Below, piece by piece: positions 1 through 7,520 of a DNA stretch of 39,055 nt. Origin of the DNA: an uncultured Lachnospiraceae bacterium (GTDB taxonomy: Bacteria; Bacillota; Clostridia; Lachnospirales; Lachnospiraceae); contig CADCII010000023.1 of NCBI GenBank assembly GCA_902801515.1, forward strand, positions 1 to 39,055, in the 5' to 3' direction. Under the pieces are notes generated by a model that did no database searches, was not told the DNA's origin, and saw nothing but the letters and a program-made list of their open reading frames with translations. Both the position numbers and the translations under genes were made by a program. Positions within the stretch are counted from its first letter, which is position 1. Each line of letters starts with the position of its first letter.

Positions 1-62
<62 letters not shown>

Positions 63-256
63 ATTTGATCAAGGTCTTAGAATCGTCTGCTGACTTTTCT
101 TATCCTTGTCCTTACTGTTTTTAAAGGTCAGTTCCTTAAAATAAAACTTTTAAGAATCTTCAAGGTCGTTTCACTGTTCAGTTATCAAGGAACTCTTTTG
201 TCTGCCCGCTTTTCGGGCGACTCGATTAATCTACCACTATGGCAGGTTTATGTCAA
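63..256 (-). promoter_or_regulatory. rRNA operon promoter and pre-16S leader
   Basis: On the minus strand TTGACA (251-256) and TAGATT (228-233) are separated by exactly 17 bp, a near-ideal sigma-A promoter. Transcription would start near 221. The leader that follows carries a GCCCG/CGGGC hairpin (204-218) and then the AT-rich CCTTGATAACTGAACAG-type block commonly seen before 16S in Firmicutes, which probably takes part in processing or antitermination. No second promoter was recognised in the window. Confidence 0.85.
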
Positions 257-276
257 TACTATTTTTCAGAAATCAG

Positions 277-319
277 AAAAATTTTTAGGCAGTGCTGACG
301 TTATACGTCTGCACTGCCT
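277..319 (-). terminator. Intrinsic terminator of the dnaX-ykuD operon
   Basis: The dyad 287-319 pairs AGGCAGTGC with GCACTGCCT, with an inner GACGT/ACGTC pairing, and is followed on the minus strand by AAAAATTTTT. It lies 28 bp after the L,D-transpeptidase stop and ~20 bp before the -35 box of the rRNA promoter, so it insulates the two units. Confidence 0.8.
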
Positions 320-346
320 GATTGGTCAATTCAGCAATCTGATTTT

Positions 347-1042
347 TCATTTTTCATAGATACAGATTCTTGTCTTCGACGTTGTATTCTTCATGATCCG
401 TATCATATTGATCTCAGATACAGCAACACACCCATGAGTATATGTTTTTGCGCCCATGCAGTGAAGGAATATACCGGATCCTTTTTTATAGATGTGCTTC
501 CTGTTGTAATTGATGTTCAGGGCGTAGTTATATTCCGGATTGCAGTAGAGCAGATGCTCGCTGTTTGACGGTGCGTGTCCGAGTACACGGGAGTCCACCA
601 TAGTATTGTAAGTACCCATCTCACCGGACCAGTACAGGTAGCGGTTCAGTTTTGTGTACTTCAGCCCTTTCAGTCCGGGATTTTCTTTTATACCAAAGCC
701 TTCCGTCAGTCTGAAGGTTCCTTTCGGCGTCTTTACGTCTCCTTCGCGCTGCTTGCCAAGTCCGTTCAGTCCGACATATGCTTTGCATTTCAGAAACTTC
801 TTCCAGTAATGAGTTCCGTTCCTGCGGGTTTTCTTGCGAAACATGTAAAGAGTCGCATTTGTCCCGCCCTCGTATTTTACAAAAATCAGCCGGTTAGTGT
901 TCTTCTTCTCCGCATACTTTCTCTTCAGCTGTTTCCATTTTGGATTCGCTGCCGATGCAGGCATAGCTGCTGCCAGCGCAAGAATACATATCAGTGACAG
1001 GAACAACAGCTTCCTGACAGACTTTTTCCTGATACTGTTCAT
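347..1042 (-). CDS. Secreted L,D-transpeptidase (YkuD domain)
   Basis: 231 aa. A Sec signal peptide (residues 1-31: basic MNSIRKKSVRK, hydrophobic core, ASA cleavage) precedes a short linker and a YkuD catalytic domain. The catalytic signature is visible near the C terminus: H194, G197, then HGCV at 203-206, with C205 the expected nucleophile. Upstream GDVKTPKGTF is the typical substrate-lid motif. The family forms 3-3 cross-links in peptidoglycan or attaches proteins to it outside the membrane. The ATG at 1042 follows a G-rich site (GAGGGGG) about ten bases upstream. It is the last gene of the dnaX-recR operon, 46 bp after the CvpA-like gene. A single catalytic domain without SH3/LysM or PG-binding domain suggests a small soluble enzyme; the exact cross-link type cannot be told. 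Confidence 0.88.
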   Translation of the reverse strand: MNSIRKKSVRKLLFLSLICILALAAAMPASAANPKWKQLKRKYAEKKNTNRLIFVKYEGGTNATLYMFRKKTRRNGTHYWKKFLKCKAYVGLNGLGKQREGDVKTPKGTFRLTEGFGIKENPGLKGLKYTKLNRYLYWSGEMGTYNTMVDSRVLGHAPSNSEHLLYCNPEYNYALNINYNRKHIYKKGSGIFLHCMGAKTYTHGCVAVSEINMIRIMKNTTSKTRICIYEK

Positions 1043-1088
1043 ATTACAACTGCCCCCTCACTTATTTTACAAATCCCTTGAGGTTATC

Positions 1089-2186
1089 TTACAGAATCCC
1101 CTTGAGAGCGTTGGCTGTGCTCTTCATAAGGAAATTGGTATTGTAAAGCGTTTCCAGTACCGGAGTATTGTTTATCTCGTCCATAAGCGTCTTTCCTGCC
1201 GGAGTCGACGCAAACACGGAAATGATCAGAAACAGCACCCACACGATCAGTATACCCTGCACAAATCCTGCAACGAGTCCGAGAAGCCGGTTTACGCCTC
1301 CGATGATCGGCAGTGCCGTGAATACCGACAGCGCTCCGAAGATCAGGCGGATGATAATCCAGGATACCAGCAGAGTGACCAGGAACGCCAGGATGTTCAG
1401 AATCAGATTTGCGATATAGCTGATCACATATGATCCGAAGTCTGTTGCGCCAAGCTTCTGATAGCCCGTCGAGTTGTTAAATGTTTCCATCTGTTCTTTC
1501 AGGAAGTCCGGGATCGGCAAGTCCTCAATGAACTTGATCTGTTCTGAACGGTCCATCCCGGATGTCAGCCGTGACAAGAGTGACTGGCCGTTCTGTGTGC
1601 CAGCTGTTTCTCCCGCAGCCGCATTCACGGTCGAATCTGTCAACAGAACAGGATTCGAAGCTGTGCCATTCCCGCACACAAGCAGGCAATACGGCGCTGT
1701 ACCCTGCGCTGACATCAGCCATGCCGGAGACAGAGCGCCGGCTGTAGCCCCGATCAGCTGCTGAGCATAGCTCTCCAGTTCTGCATCAGAGAGTGCATCT
1801 ATAACCGACGGATCATATCCTCTTGCCTGCAGTTCTGCTTTGATCTTATCACGGTCCAGTCTTCCACTGCCGTCATCAGCAGTCACAGCCTGCACAACAG
1901 ACTGTCCGTCTGAAATGGCAGAAGTTCCGTCTCCCAGCGAATCAACAACCACATTTCTCACGAGGTTATTGCCGATTGCTTCACACTGATTGCGGATCGT
2001 CGTATAGACTGCTGTCTGACGCAGAGCAGATGTGATTGTCGGAAGAAGCAGGCTCACCAGAACACACGCCAGTATAAATGAAACAATGCCCGCTATCTTA
2101 TTTACGAATCCTGACAGAAACCCTGACAGTGTACAGAGTCCTATGATTATACATGTTACGATCAGTACTATGGGAATGCCGTTCAA
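1089..2186 (-). CDS. CvpA-family membrane protein with large extracytoplasmic insert
   Basis: 365 aa. N-terminal hydrophobic segments (about 5-50: GLCTLSGFLSGFVNKIAGIV and the following helix) and C-terminal segments (about 255-330) match the CvpA/colicin-V-production family. Between them lies a ~190-residue Ser/Thr/Ala-rich polar stretch; canonical CvpA proteins are only ~160-200 aa, so this is an expanded version. The function of CvpA homologues is poorly known; links to membrane homeostasis are reported for the family. The start codon is TTG at 2186 with GGAGG ten bases upstream; no in-frame ATG lies before the first membrane helix, so TTG is the likely start. The gene begins 21 bp after the DUF5711-like gene in the same operon. 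Confidence 0.75.
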   Translation of the reverse strand: MNGIPIVLIVTCIIIGLCTLSGFLSGFVNKIAGIVSFILACVLVSLLLPTITSALRQTAVYTTIRNQCEAIGNNLVRNVVVDSLGDGTSAISDGQSVVQAVTADDGSGRLDRDKIKAELQARGYDPSVIDALSDAELESYAQQLIGATAGALSPAWLMSAQGTAPYCLLVCGNGTASNPVLLTDSTVNAAAGETAGTQNGQSLLSRLTSGMDRSEQIKFIEDLPIPDFLKEQMETFNNSTGYQKLGATDFGSYVISYIANLILNILAFLVTLLVSWIIIRLIFGALSVFTALPIIGGVNRLLGLVAGFVQGILIVWVLFLIISVFASTPAGKTLMDEINNTPVLETLYNTNFLMKSTANALKGIL

Positions 2187-2207
2187 AGTATCAAATCCTC
2201 CGTTTAC

Positions 2208-3467
2208 TTATTCTGCCCGGATCCGGTACATTCCGGAATTCGTCAGTATCGTGTACTTGCGGAATCCTGGGATCTTTACAAACTCGGCGATCTGCCTGTC
2301 GCAGTCTGCGTCAAGTCTTTCCACGCCGGTCGGCGTGAATGCCATGATGTGCCCGCTGTCATTCAGAAGGATCTCCCCGGAATCCATCTTAACTTCCGAG
2401 TATCCATGGGCAAATGTATAATCCGCGGTTATCTTTCCTGAGTAGTTATAAACGATCATATGATAGCGTTCCGTCGCCGAATCGCTGGACAGGATAACTC
2501 CGATGTATTCATCATCATTAAACACACTCAGTATTTCTCCGGAGATATGTATGGACTTCTTTTCATCCGGATGTTTGGATGTCGTAAATGTGATAATGTC
2601 CGAATCTCCTGCGGCAACCGGGATCTTATCCGACGCATAGCAGACATACGGGAATATTTCATCCCGGTATTCTGTCAGAGACACAAGGTGGGAATCATCG
2701 GTCTGTGCCGCGGATGAGAAATTATAGAAAGCGATCGAACTGTCCACTGTCCCGGAACCGATCTTTGCCAGGGAGACCATGAGGTTCTGCGCATCTGATG
2801 ACAGATCCATTGCCAGCGGATAACCCTGATCCTCCAGTGTAGTCTTAACTTCCGCAAGTGTAGTTCCGTCAGTGCTTGTCAGACGTATCCGGGCGTCTTC
2901 TCCGTCCTTCAGCATCAGGGCAGCAACGCCATTCTTCGCTATTTCAGCGCGCATGATCGGAAAGTCTGTCTGATAAGAGCCGAGCACTCCGTCCGAATTG
3001 AACACCTCGACTGTATATCCCTGCTGCTCAAAGATCATCATCGTGTTTGAGCAGATACTGGTTACCGGTGTCTCGATGGTGTAGGCAGTACTCCACTTAG
3101 TCTCATTTCTGCCGGTGACATATGTGACACCGTCCGATCCGTATTTCACGAATCCGCTTCCCAGTTTCTCATATCGTGTTCCGACGATGTCCTCAACTTC
3201 ATAGGAGTCTGTGATCGTATAGCCTGTATACAGGTGCCGGTGGCTCATGACAGTATATGCAAAGACCGCAATGATCACCATGGCGGCAATGATCATGTAC
3301 AGTAATTCTGCACTGATACCTGCCCTCTGGCGGGTATCATCGGCATATTCATCCCCTGACACATAATCTTCTTTCCGGTCATAGTCTTCCCAATCTTCCT
3401 CTTCCTGATCGTCCCACATGGTACGAAAAGAAAGCAGTTCTATGAGATTCTGAAACCGCTCCTTCAT
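2208..3467 (-). CDS. DUF5711-like single-pass membrane protein, probable extracytoplasmic beta-propeller
   Basis: 419 aa from the ATG at 3467 (MKERFQNLIELL), which has AGGA eight bases upstream; a longer frame to 3521 would overlap recR and is less likely. A highly acidic cytoplasmic head (EEEDWEDYDRKEDY) is followed by one membrane helix (about residues 55-77: AELLYMIIAAMVIIAVFAYTV). The rest is a long extracytoplasmic domain with regularly spaced short beta-type repeats (such as YVTGRNETKWSTAYTIETP), reminiscent of a beta-propeller. I recognise it as the DUF5711 family often found beside recR and CvpA in Lachnospiraceae; no biochemical role is established. It starts 31 bp after recR. Co-transcription with cell-wall gene ykuD hints at an envelope role, which is inference. 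Confidence 0.65.
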   Translation of the reverse strand: MKERFQNLIELLSFRTMWDDQEEEDWEDYDRKEDYVSGDEYADDTRQRAGISAELLYMIIAAMVIIAVFAYTVMSHRHLYTGYTITDSYEVEDIVGTRYEKLGSGFVKYGSDGVTYVTGRNETKWSTAYTIETPVTSICSNTMMIFEQQGYTVEVFNSDGVLGSYQTDFPIMRAEIAKNGVAALMLKDGEDARIRLTSTDGTTLAEVKTTLEDQGYPLAMDLSSDAQNLMVSLAKIGSGTVDSSIAFYNFSSAAQTDDSHLVSLTEYRDEIFPYVCYASDKIPVAAGDSDIITFTTSKHPDEKKSIHISGEILSVFNDDEYIGVILSSDSATERYHMIVYNYSGKITADYTFAHGYSEVKMDSGEILLNDSGHIMAFTPTGVERLDADCDRQIAEFVKIPGFRKYTILTNSGMYRIRAE

Positions 3468-3498
3468 ATATCTGTTCCTGCTGTATGCCTGTTGCCTG

Positions 3499-4095
3499 TT
3501 ACAGTTCCACTCTTCCGTCAAGCGCTCTGAGAAGAGTCACTTCGTCAATGTACTCCAGGTCGCCCCCTACAGGGACGCCGCTGGCGATCCTTGTCACTTT
3601 TATTCCTGTGGGCTTGACCAGTTTGCTGATATACATCGCTGTTGTCTCCCCCTCAAGGCTGGATCCGGTCGCAATGATCACTTCGTCAACGTCCCCCTGC
3701 AGCCTGTGCATGAGTTCCTTCAGACGGATATCTGCCGGTCCGATCCCCAGCTGCGGATTGATCACACCCTGAAGGACATGGTACACGCCCTCATAGCGTC
3801 CCGTCCGTTCATATGCCGCAAGGTCCCTGCTGGTCTCCACCACCATGATCGTGTGATGGTCGCGTTTCATATCCGCGCAGATCGGGCACAGTTCCTGATC
3901 GGTCAGTGTACCGCAGTCTCTGCAGTAGCGTACATGCTGCCTTGCATCTGTCAGAGAAGCGGCAAGCTGTTCCACTTTCTCCTGCGGCATGTTTATTATA
4001 TGAAATGCAAGCCGCTGCGCTGACTTCTGGCCGATTCCGGGCAGACTGCCCAGCTGTGCGATCAGATTATTGATCTGACTTCCGTAGTAATCCAT
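3499..4095 (-). CDS. recR: Recombination protein RecR
   Basis: 198 aa from the ATG at 4095 (MDYYGSQINNLIAQLGSLPG). It begins with the helix-hairpin-helix (LPGIGQKSAQRLAFHI), then the C4 zinc finger (CRDCG...CPICAD), then the Toprim domain (MVVETSRDLAAYERTGRYEG) and the C-terminal Walker-B-like part (VDEVIIATG). RecR works with RecF/RecO to load RecA on gapped DNA in the cytoplasm. The start sits one base after the ybaB stop (TGATATG), implying translational coupling; an upstream in-frame extension would lie inside ybaB. Length is normal for the family. The dnaX-ybaB-recR order is widely conserved in bacteria. Confidence 0.97.
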   Translation of the reverse strand: MDYYGSQINNLIAQLGSLPGIGQKSAQRLAFHIINMPQEKVEQLAASLTDARQHVRYCRDCGTLTDQELCPICADMKRDHHTIMVVETSRDLAAYERTGRYEGVYHVLQGVINPQLGIGPADIRLKELMHRLQGDVDEVIIATGSSLEGETTAMYISKLVKPTGIKVTRIASGVPVGGDLEYIDEVTLLRALDGRVEL

Positions 4096-4096
4096 A

Positions 4097-4450
4097 TCAG
4101 AAACCGAATCCGCCCATTGAACCCATGCCGCCGGCAAGGCCGCCCATAGTCTTGGCTGCGTCATCTTCTGCCGCACGCAGTGCTTCATTGGCTGCAGCGA
4201 TGATCATGTCCTGGAGCATCTCCACGTCATCCGGATCCACCGCATCGGGATCGATCGTGACTTTAGTCAGTTCTCTCTTGCCGCTGACGGTTACTTCCAC
4301 AGCTCCGCCGCCGGCCTTCGCAGTATACTCCTTCTCTTCGAGAGCTGCCTGCTGTTCAGCCATCTTCTGCTGCATCTTCTGTGCCTGCTTCATAAGGTTA
4401 CTCATGTTTCCCGGCATCATGCCGCCCGGAAATCCGCCTCTTTTTGCCAT
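4097..4450 (-). CDS. ybaB: YbaB/EbfC family nucleoid-associated protein
   Basis: 117 aa starting at MAKRGGFPGGMMPGNM (ATG 4450), with AGGAGG six bases upstream; the longer frame to 4471 overlaps dnaX and lacks such a site. The core (NLMKQAQKMQQKMAEQQAALEEKEYTAKAGGGAVEVTVSG...DPDDVEMLQDMIIAAANEAL) is the typical YbaB dimer that binds DNA as a 'tweezer'. Gly/Met-rich ends flank it. It lies between dnaX and recR as in most bacteria and is likely co-translated with both. Confidence 0.95.
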   Translation of the reverse strand: MAKRGGFPGGMMPGNMSNLMKQAQKMQQKMAEQQAALEEKEYTAKAGGGAVEVTVSGKRELTKVTIDPDAVDPDDVEMLQDMIIAAANEALRAAEDDAAKTMGGLAGGMGSMGGFGF

Positions 4451-4463
4451 AGCCAACCTCCTG

Positions 4464-6095
4464 TTATTCAATATCTATGGGAAAATCCACCCCACTGTTT
4501 AACAACTCTTCCTGTTTTGATTCTACTTTGATCAGTCCTCTCACTGAACTGTCAGAGGCATCCGTAAACCTCACTTCCGGACATACTCCGTACTTGTCCG
4601 CGATCGCTTTCCTGACCGCATCCAGCAGATCCTGGTCATAGGCAAGCGAATCATACCAGTTTCGGCTGAGCGGAAGATACAGTGTCTCGGGATCGTCCGG
4701 AGAGAAAAACGGTTCACAGCAGCTGGCAAGGATCTGTCCTCTCACCTGCCGCGTTCCCTCCTTCGGGAGCGAGTTCATGGTCTGTTTCCACTGTGCAGCG
4801 ATCTTCTGGAACAGCGAAGGCGCGATCGCCTTGACCATGTCTTCTTTTCTGGTGACGGGTTCTGCCTCCCCGCCTGCCTGCCCGCCTTCAGGGGCGGCAG
4901 GAGAGCCTGACGGCAGTGTGCCTGCGCTCACTACAACGCCTTCTTCCAGTTTCTGCTCGATCAGGGAGATCCTGCTCATCAGCGCGTCCATGTTGCCCGG
5001 TGATGTCTGCGGCCTGCACAGCCGGATCAGAGCGATCTCCGTAAGGACTCTTCTGTTCGACGAGTTCCTCAGTGTATTGGACAGGTCAGACAGCACTTCA
5101 ATGAAATACATGACCTGTTTTTCATTTATCTCTTCCGAGTCCTCCAGCATCTCCTCCCGGTCTTCCTCTATCAGGTCTTCCATCATGCCGGAGCCTGCTG
5201 ATGCCTTGAAAATGAGCAGGTCCCTGAGATACCAGGTAAAGTCGGAAGCAATCTGCCGCACGTCTCTGCCGTCCATAAGCAGCTCATCCAGCAGACCGAT
5301 CAGGGAAGCCGCATTGCCGCGGACGGCAAAACGCATCATCTTCCTGTATACATCCGTGTCCACAGTTCCCAGTACTTCCAGGACGTGGTCATAGGTGAGG
5401 ACTTCTCCCGGGAAAAAAGAAGCACACTGGTCGGCGATGCTCAGGGCATCACGCATGCCGCCCTCGGCACGTCTTGCGATCGTGTGGACCGCTTCATACT
5501 CAGCCTCGATCCCCTCTGTATCCAGGACTTCCTTCAGCCGGTCCTCTATGATCTTTGTCGGGATTCTGCGGAAATCGTATCTCTGACATCTGGACAGTAC
5601 CGTGGGAAGAAGCCTCTGCGGATCTGTAGTCGCCAGTATGAAGACAGCGTATTCCGGCGGCTCTTCCAGAGTCTTAAGGAACGCATTGAACGCTTCACTC
5701 GTCAGCATATGGACTTCATCTATGATATAGACTTTATAGCGCCCGTCTGTGGGAGGATACGCGATCTCAGAGATGATCTGCCTGAAATTGTCGATACCTC
5801 TCTGGGAAGCAGCGTCCATCTCGATCACATTCATGGAGATCCCGGCCTGTATCGCCCTGCACGCCGCACATTCCGTACACGGATTGCCGTCTACAGGGTT
5901 CTCGCAGTTGATCGCTTTCGCCATGATCTTGGCGCACGTAGTCTTACCCGTTCCGCGGCTGCCGCAGAACAGGTACGCATGGGCGATCCTCCCGGTCCTG
6001 ACCTGATTGCGGAGAGTTCGGACGATAACCTCCTGCCCCTTCACATCGTCGAAGACCTGCGGACGGTATTTCCGATAAAGCGCCTGATAATTCAC
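4464..6095 (-). CDS. dnaX: DNA polymerase III subunit gamma/tau
   Basis: 543 aa. N-terminal AAA+ clamp-loader ATPase: Walker A GSRGTGKTTCAK (about 45-56), the zinc-binding Cys cluster (CENPVDGNPCTECAAC), Walker B/DExx (VYIIDEVHML), and sensor SRC (VLSRCQRYDF). The C-terminal ~180 residues form the tau-type region. The product loads the sliding clamp and couples the polymerase to the helicase. A slippery A-rich frameshift site of the E. coli type was not noticed. The gene heads the operon with ybaB and recR; its stop is 13 bp before the ybaB start. The start ATG at 6095 (MNYQALYRKYRPQVFDDVKGQE) matches the family N terminus exactly. Confidence 0.97.
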   Translation of the reverse strand: MNYQALYRKYRPQVFDDVKGQEVIVRTLRNQVRTGRIAHAYLFCGSRGTGKTTCAKIMAKAINCENPVDGNPCTECAACRAIQAGISMNVIEMDAASQRGIDNFRQIISEIAYPPTDGRYKVYIIDEVHMLTSEAFNAFLKTLEEPPEYAVFILATTDPQRLLPTVLSRCQRYDFRRIPTKIIEDRLKEVLDTEGIEAEYEAVHTIARRAEGGMRDALSIADQCASFFPGEVLTYDHVLEVLGTVDTDVYRKMMRFAVRGNAASLIGLLDELLMDGRDVRQIASDFTWYLRDLLIFKASAGSGMMEDLIEEDREEMLEDSEEINEKQVMYFIEVLSDLSNTLRNSSNRRVLTEIALIRLCRPQTSPGNMDALMSRISLIEQKLEEGVVVSAGTLPSGSPAAPEGGQAGGEAEPVTRKEDMVKAIAPSLFQKIAAQWKQTMNSLPKEGTRQVRGQILASCCEPFFSPDDPETLYLPLSRNWYDSLAYDQDLLDAVRKAIADKYGVCPEVRFTDASDSSVRGLIKVESKQEELLNSGVDFPIDIE

Positions 6096-6131
6096 CCAGT
6101 CCCTGCCTTCTTAAACAAAATGAGATAAATA

Positions 6132-6156
6132 CCGCCCCGGTAATAGGCCGGCGCGG
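6132..6156 (-). promoter_or_regulatory. GC-rich leader hairpin ahead of dnaX
   Basis: CCGCGCCGG and CCGGGGCGG flank a 7-nt loop and pair at 8 of 9 positions. On the minus strand the hairpin is followed by TATTTATCTCATTTTG, a loose U-rich stretch. It lies between the candidate promoter and the dnaX start, so it could be a weak attenuator or an mRNA-stabilising 5' hairpin. Role unproven. Confidence 0.4.
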
Positions 6157-6179
6157 CATACACAGTTACCTGTTTCCTT

Positions 6180-6208
6180 ATAATACTCTATCCGGCCCCA
6201 ATCGTCCA
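6180..6208 (-). promoter_or_regulatory. Candidate promoter of the dnaX operon
   Basis: Minus-strand TGGACG (6203-6208) and TATTAT (6180-6185) are separated by 17 bp. The -35 box matches 4 of 6 consensus bases. Transcription would start near 6173, giving a ~78-nt leader that contains the GC-rich hairpin. The rest of the gap 6096-6305 holds only the upstream PFK terminator. Confidence 0.45.
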
Positions 6209-6237
6209 GCATGGATAAAAATCATAGCCAAATAAGG

Positions 6238-6276
6238 AAGACCTCTGCAGACTGTTCTGAAGTCTGCAAAGGTCTT
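6238..6276 (-). terminator. Terminator-like hairpin after phosphofructokinase
   Basis: A long stem (AAGACCTTTGCAGACT pairing with AGTCTGCAGAGGTCTT, with one wobble, loop TCAGAAC) begins 29 bp after the PFK stop. The tail CCTTATTTGG is only weakly U-rich, but the stem is strong. Confidence 0.6.
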
Positions 6277-6305
6277 CTGCATCAAGTCTCTGTTATATTG
6301 TCAGG

Positions 6306-7379
6306 TCAGTCACCGAAACTGATTCCCAGTCTCTTTGCTTCCTGTACGAACTGGTCATCCTTCTCAACGACTTTCAGCTTTCCTGCGGAATCTTTCAGTT
6401 TCACGCGGACAGTCTTGTCATTCCGGATACCGATCATCTTGCCAAAGTCTTCATCCAGGAATGCCTGCGCCGCAGCTGCGCCAAGTCTGGTGGAAAGAGC
6501 TCTGTCATACGGACACGGAGCTCCGCCTCTCTGGGTATGGCCGGGAACCGTGATACGGACTTCATTGCCGCTCTTCTTGAGGATCTGGTCCGCGAGTTCA
6601 TAAGCGACCGACGGATAATTATTCTTCTCCATCTTCTTCTTATAATCCTTCTTGGAGAGTTTTAGATCCTCTGCACATACCGCGCCTTCTGCAACCGCCA
6701 GGACCGTGAAGCCTTTACCGCTCTTGGTACGATTGTCGATCGCTTCCATGACCTTGTCGATATGATACGGAATCTCCGGGATCAGGATAACGTCAGCGCC
6801 GCCGGCAATTCCAGCGTACAGGGTCAGCCAGCCGACCTTATGTCCCATGACTTCCACGATGAACACACGGTTATGGGATGCAGCGGTCGTATGGATGCAG
6901 TCGATCGCTTCTGTGGCGATATTGACTGCGCTGTAGAAACCGAACGTCATGTCCGTTCCCCAGATATCATTGTCGATAGTCTTCGGAAGATGAATGACAT
7001 TCAGTCCTTCCTCACTGAGAAGGTTTGCAGTCTTCTGGCTTCCGTTACCGCCGAGAACAAACAGGCAGTCAAGGCGGAGTTTATGATAATTCTGCTTCAT
7101 GGCCTCAACTTTATCCAAGCCCTTCTCATCCGGTTTACGGATATCCTTGAACGGAGTTCTGGAGGATCCAAGCATGGTGCCGCCCTTTGTCAGGATTCCG
7201 GAGAAATCTTTATTGGTGAGGAGTCTGTAATCACTGTAGATCATGCCATGGTAACCATTGATAAAACCATAGACTTCCAGCTCATCCAGATTGTTTGCAA
7301 GTGCCTTGACAATGCCTCTCATGGTTGCATTCAGCGCCTGGCAGTCGCCCCCGCTGGTAAGAAGTCCGACTCTCTTCAT
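6306..7379 (-). CDS. 6-phosphofructokinase (PfkA family, mixed/ATP type)
   Basis: 357 aa. The PFK fold is clear: GGDCQALNA (10-18), GGNGS (110-114), PKTIDND (132-138, catalytic D136), and MGHKVGWLT. It phosphorylates fructose 6-phosphate in glycolysis. Phosphodonor markers are mixed: the position equal to E. coli Gly104 is Gly113 (favours ATP), while Lys133 replaces Gly124 (seen in PPi-type and in some ATP-type group-III enzymes). The Mg-binding Asp of GGDGS is Asn112 here. Length is above the 320 aa of E. coli PfkA. ATP is the better guess, with PPi possible. The gene is monocistronic with its own promoter, and a GGCGGG site precedes ATG 7379. Confidence 0.9.
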   Translation of the reverse strand: MKRVGLLTSGGDCQALNATMRGIVKALANNLDELEVYGFINGYHGMIYSDYRLLTNKDFSGILTKGGTMLGSSRTPFKDIRKPDEKGLDKVEAMKQNYHKLRLDCLFVLGGNGSQKTANLLSEEGLNVIHLPKTIDNDIWGTDMTFGFYSAVNIATEAIDCIHTTAASHNRVFIVEVMGHKVGWLTLYAGIAGGADVILIPEIPYHIDKVMEAIDNRTKSGKGFTVLAVAEGAVCAEDLKLSKKDYKKKMEKNNYPSVAYELADQILKKSGNEVRITVPGHTQRGGAPCPYDRALSTRLGAAAAQAFLDEDFGKMIGIRNDKTVRVKLKDSAGKLKVVEKDDQFVQEAKRLGISFGD

Positions 7380-7433
7380 AATTCTTCCCGCCTTTCTAAT
7401 TGTTAATCACACAAAAATGACGCCGCCGAAGCG

Positions 7434-7478
7434 TATCAAACATGGTTAAAGTATAAAACGTTTGATAGCAAAGGGCAA
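7434..7478 (-). promoter_or_regulatory. PFK promoter with flanking TATCAAAC/GTTTGATA dyad
   Basis: Minus-strand TTGCCC (7473-7478), 17 bp, TATACT (7450-7455). A perfect 8-bp inverted repeat, TATCAAAC at 7460-7467 and GTTTGATA at 7434-7441 as read on the minus strand, brackets the -10 box with 18 bp between the arms. A repressor bound to both arms would cover the start site. A similar but closer-spaced TATCAAA/TTTGATA dyad lies in the adenine deaminase leader. Confidence 0.55.
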
Positions 7479-7520
7479 GCGTCATTTAAACAAGTTCGGC
7501 TTGAAAATCCGTATTACTAT

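Noticed and set aside
6096-6237. SRP RNA upstream of dnaX, as in Bacillus
   Set aside because: No SRP domain motif in this gap; the SRP RNA is clearly at 29851-30118.
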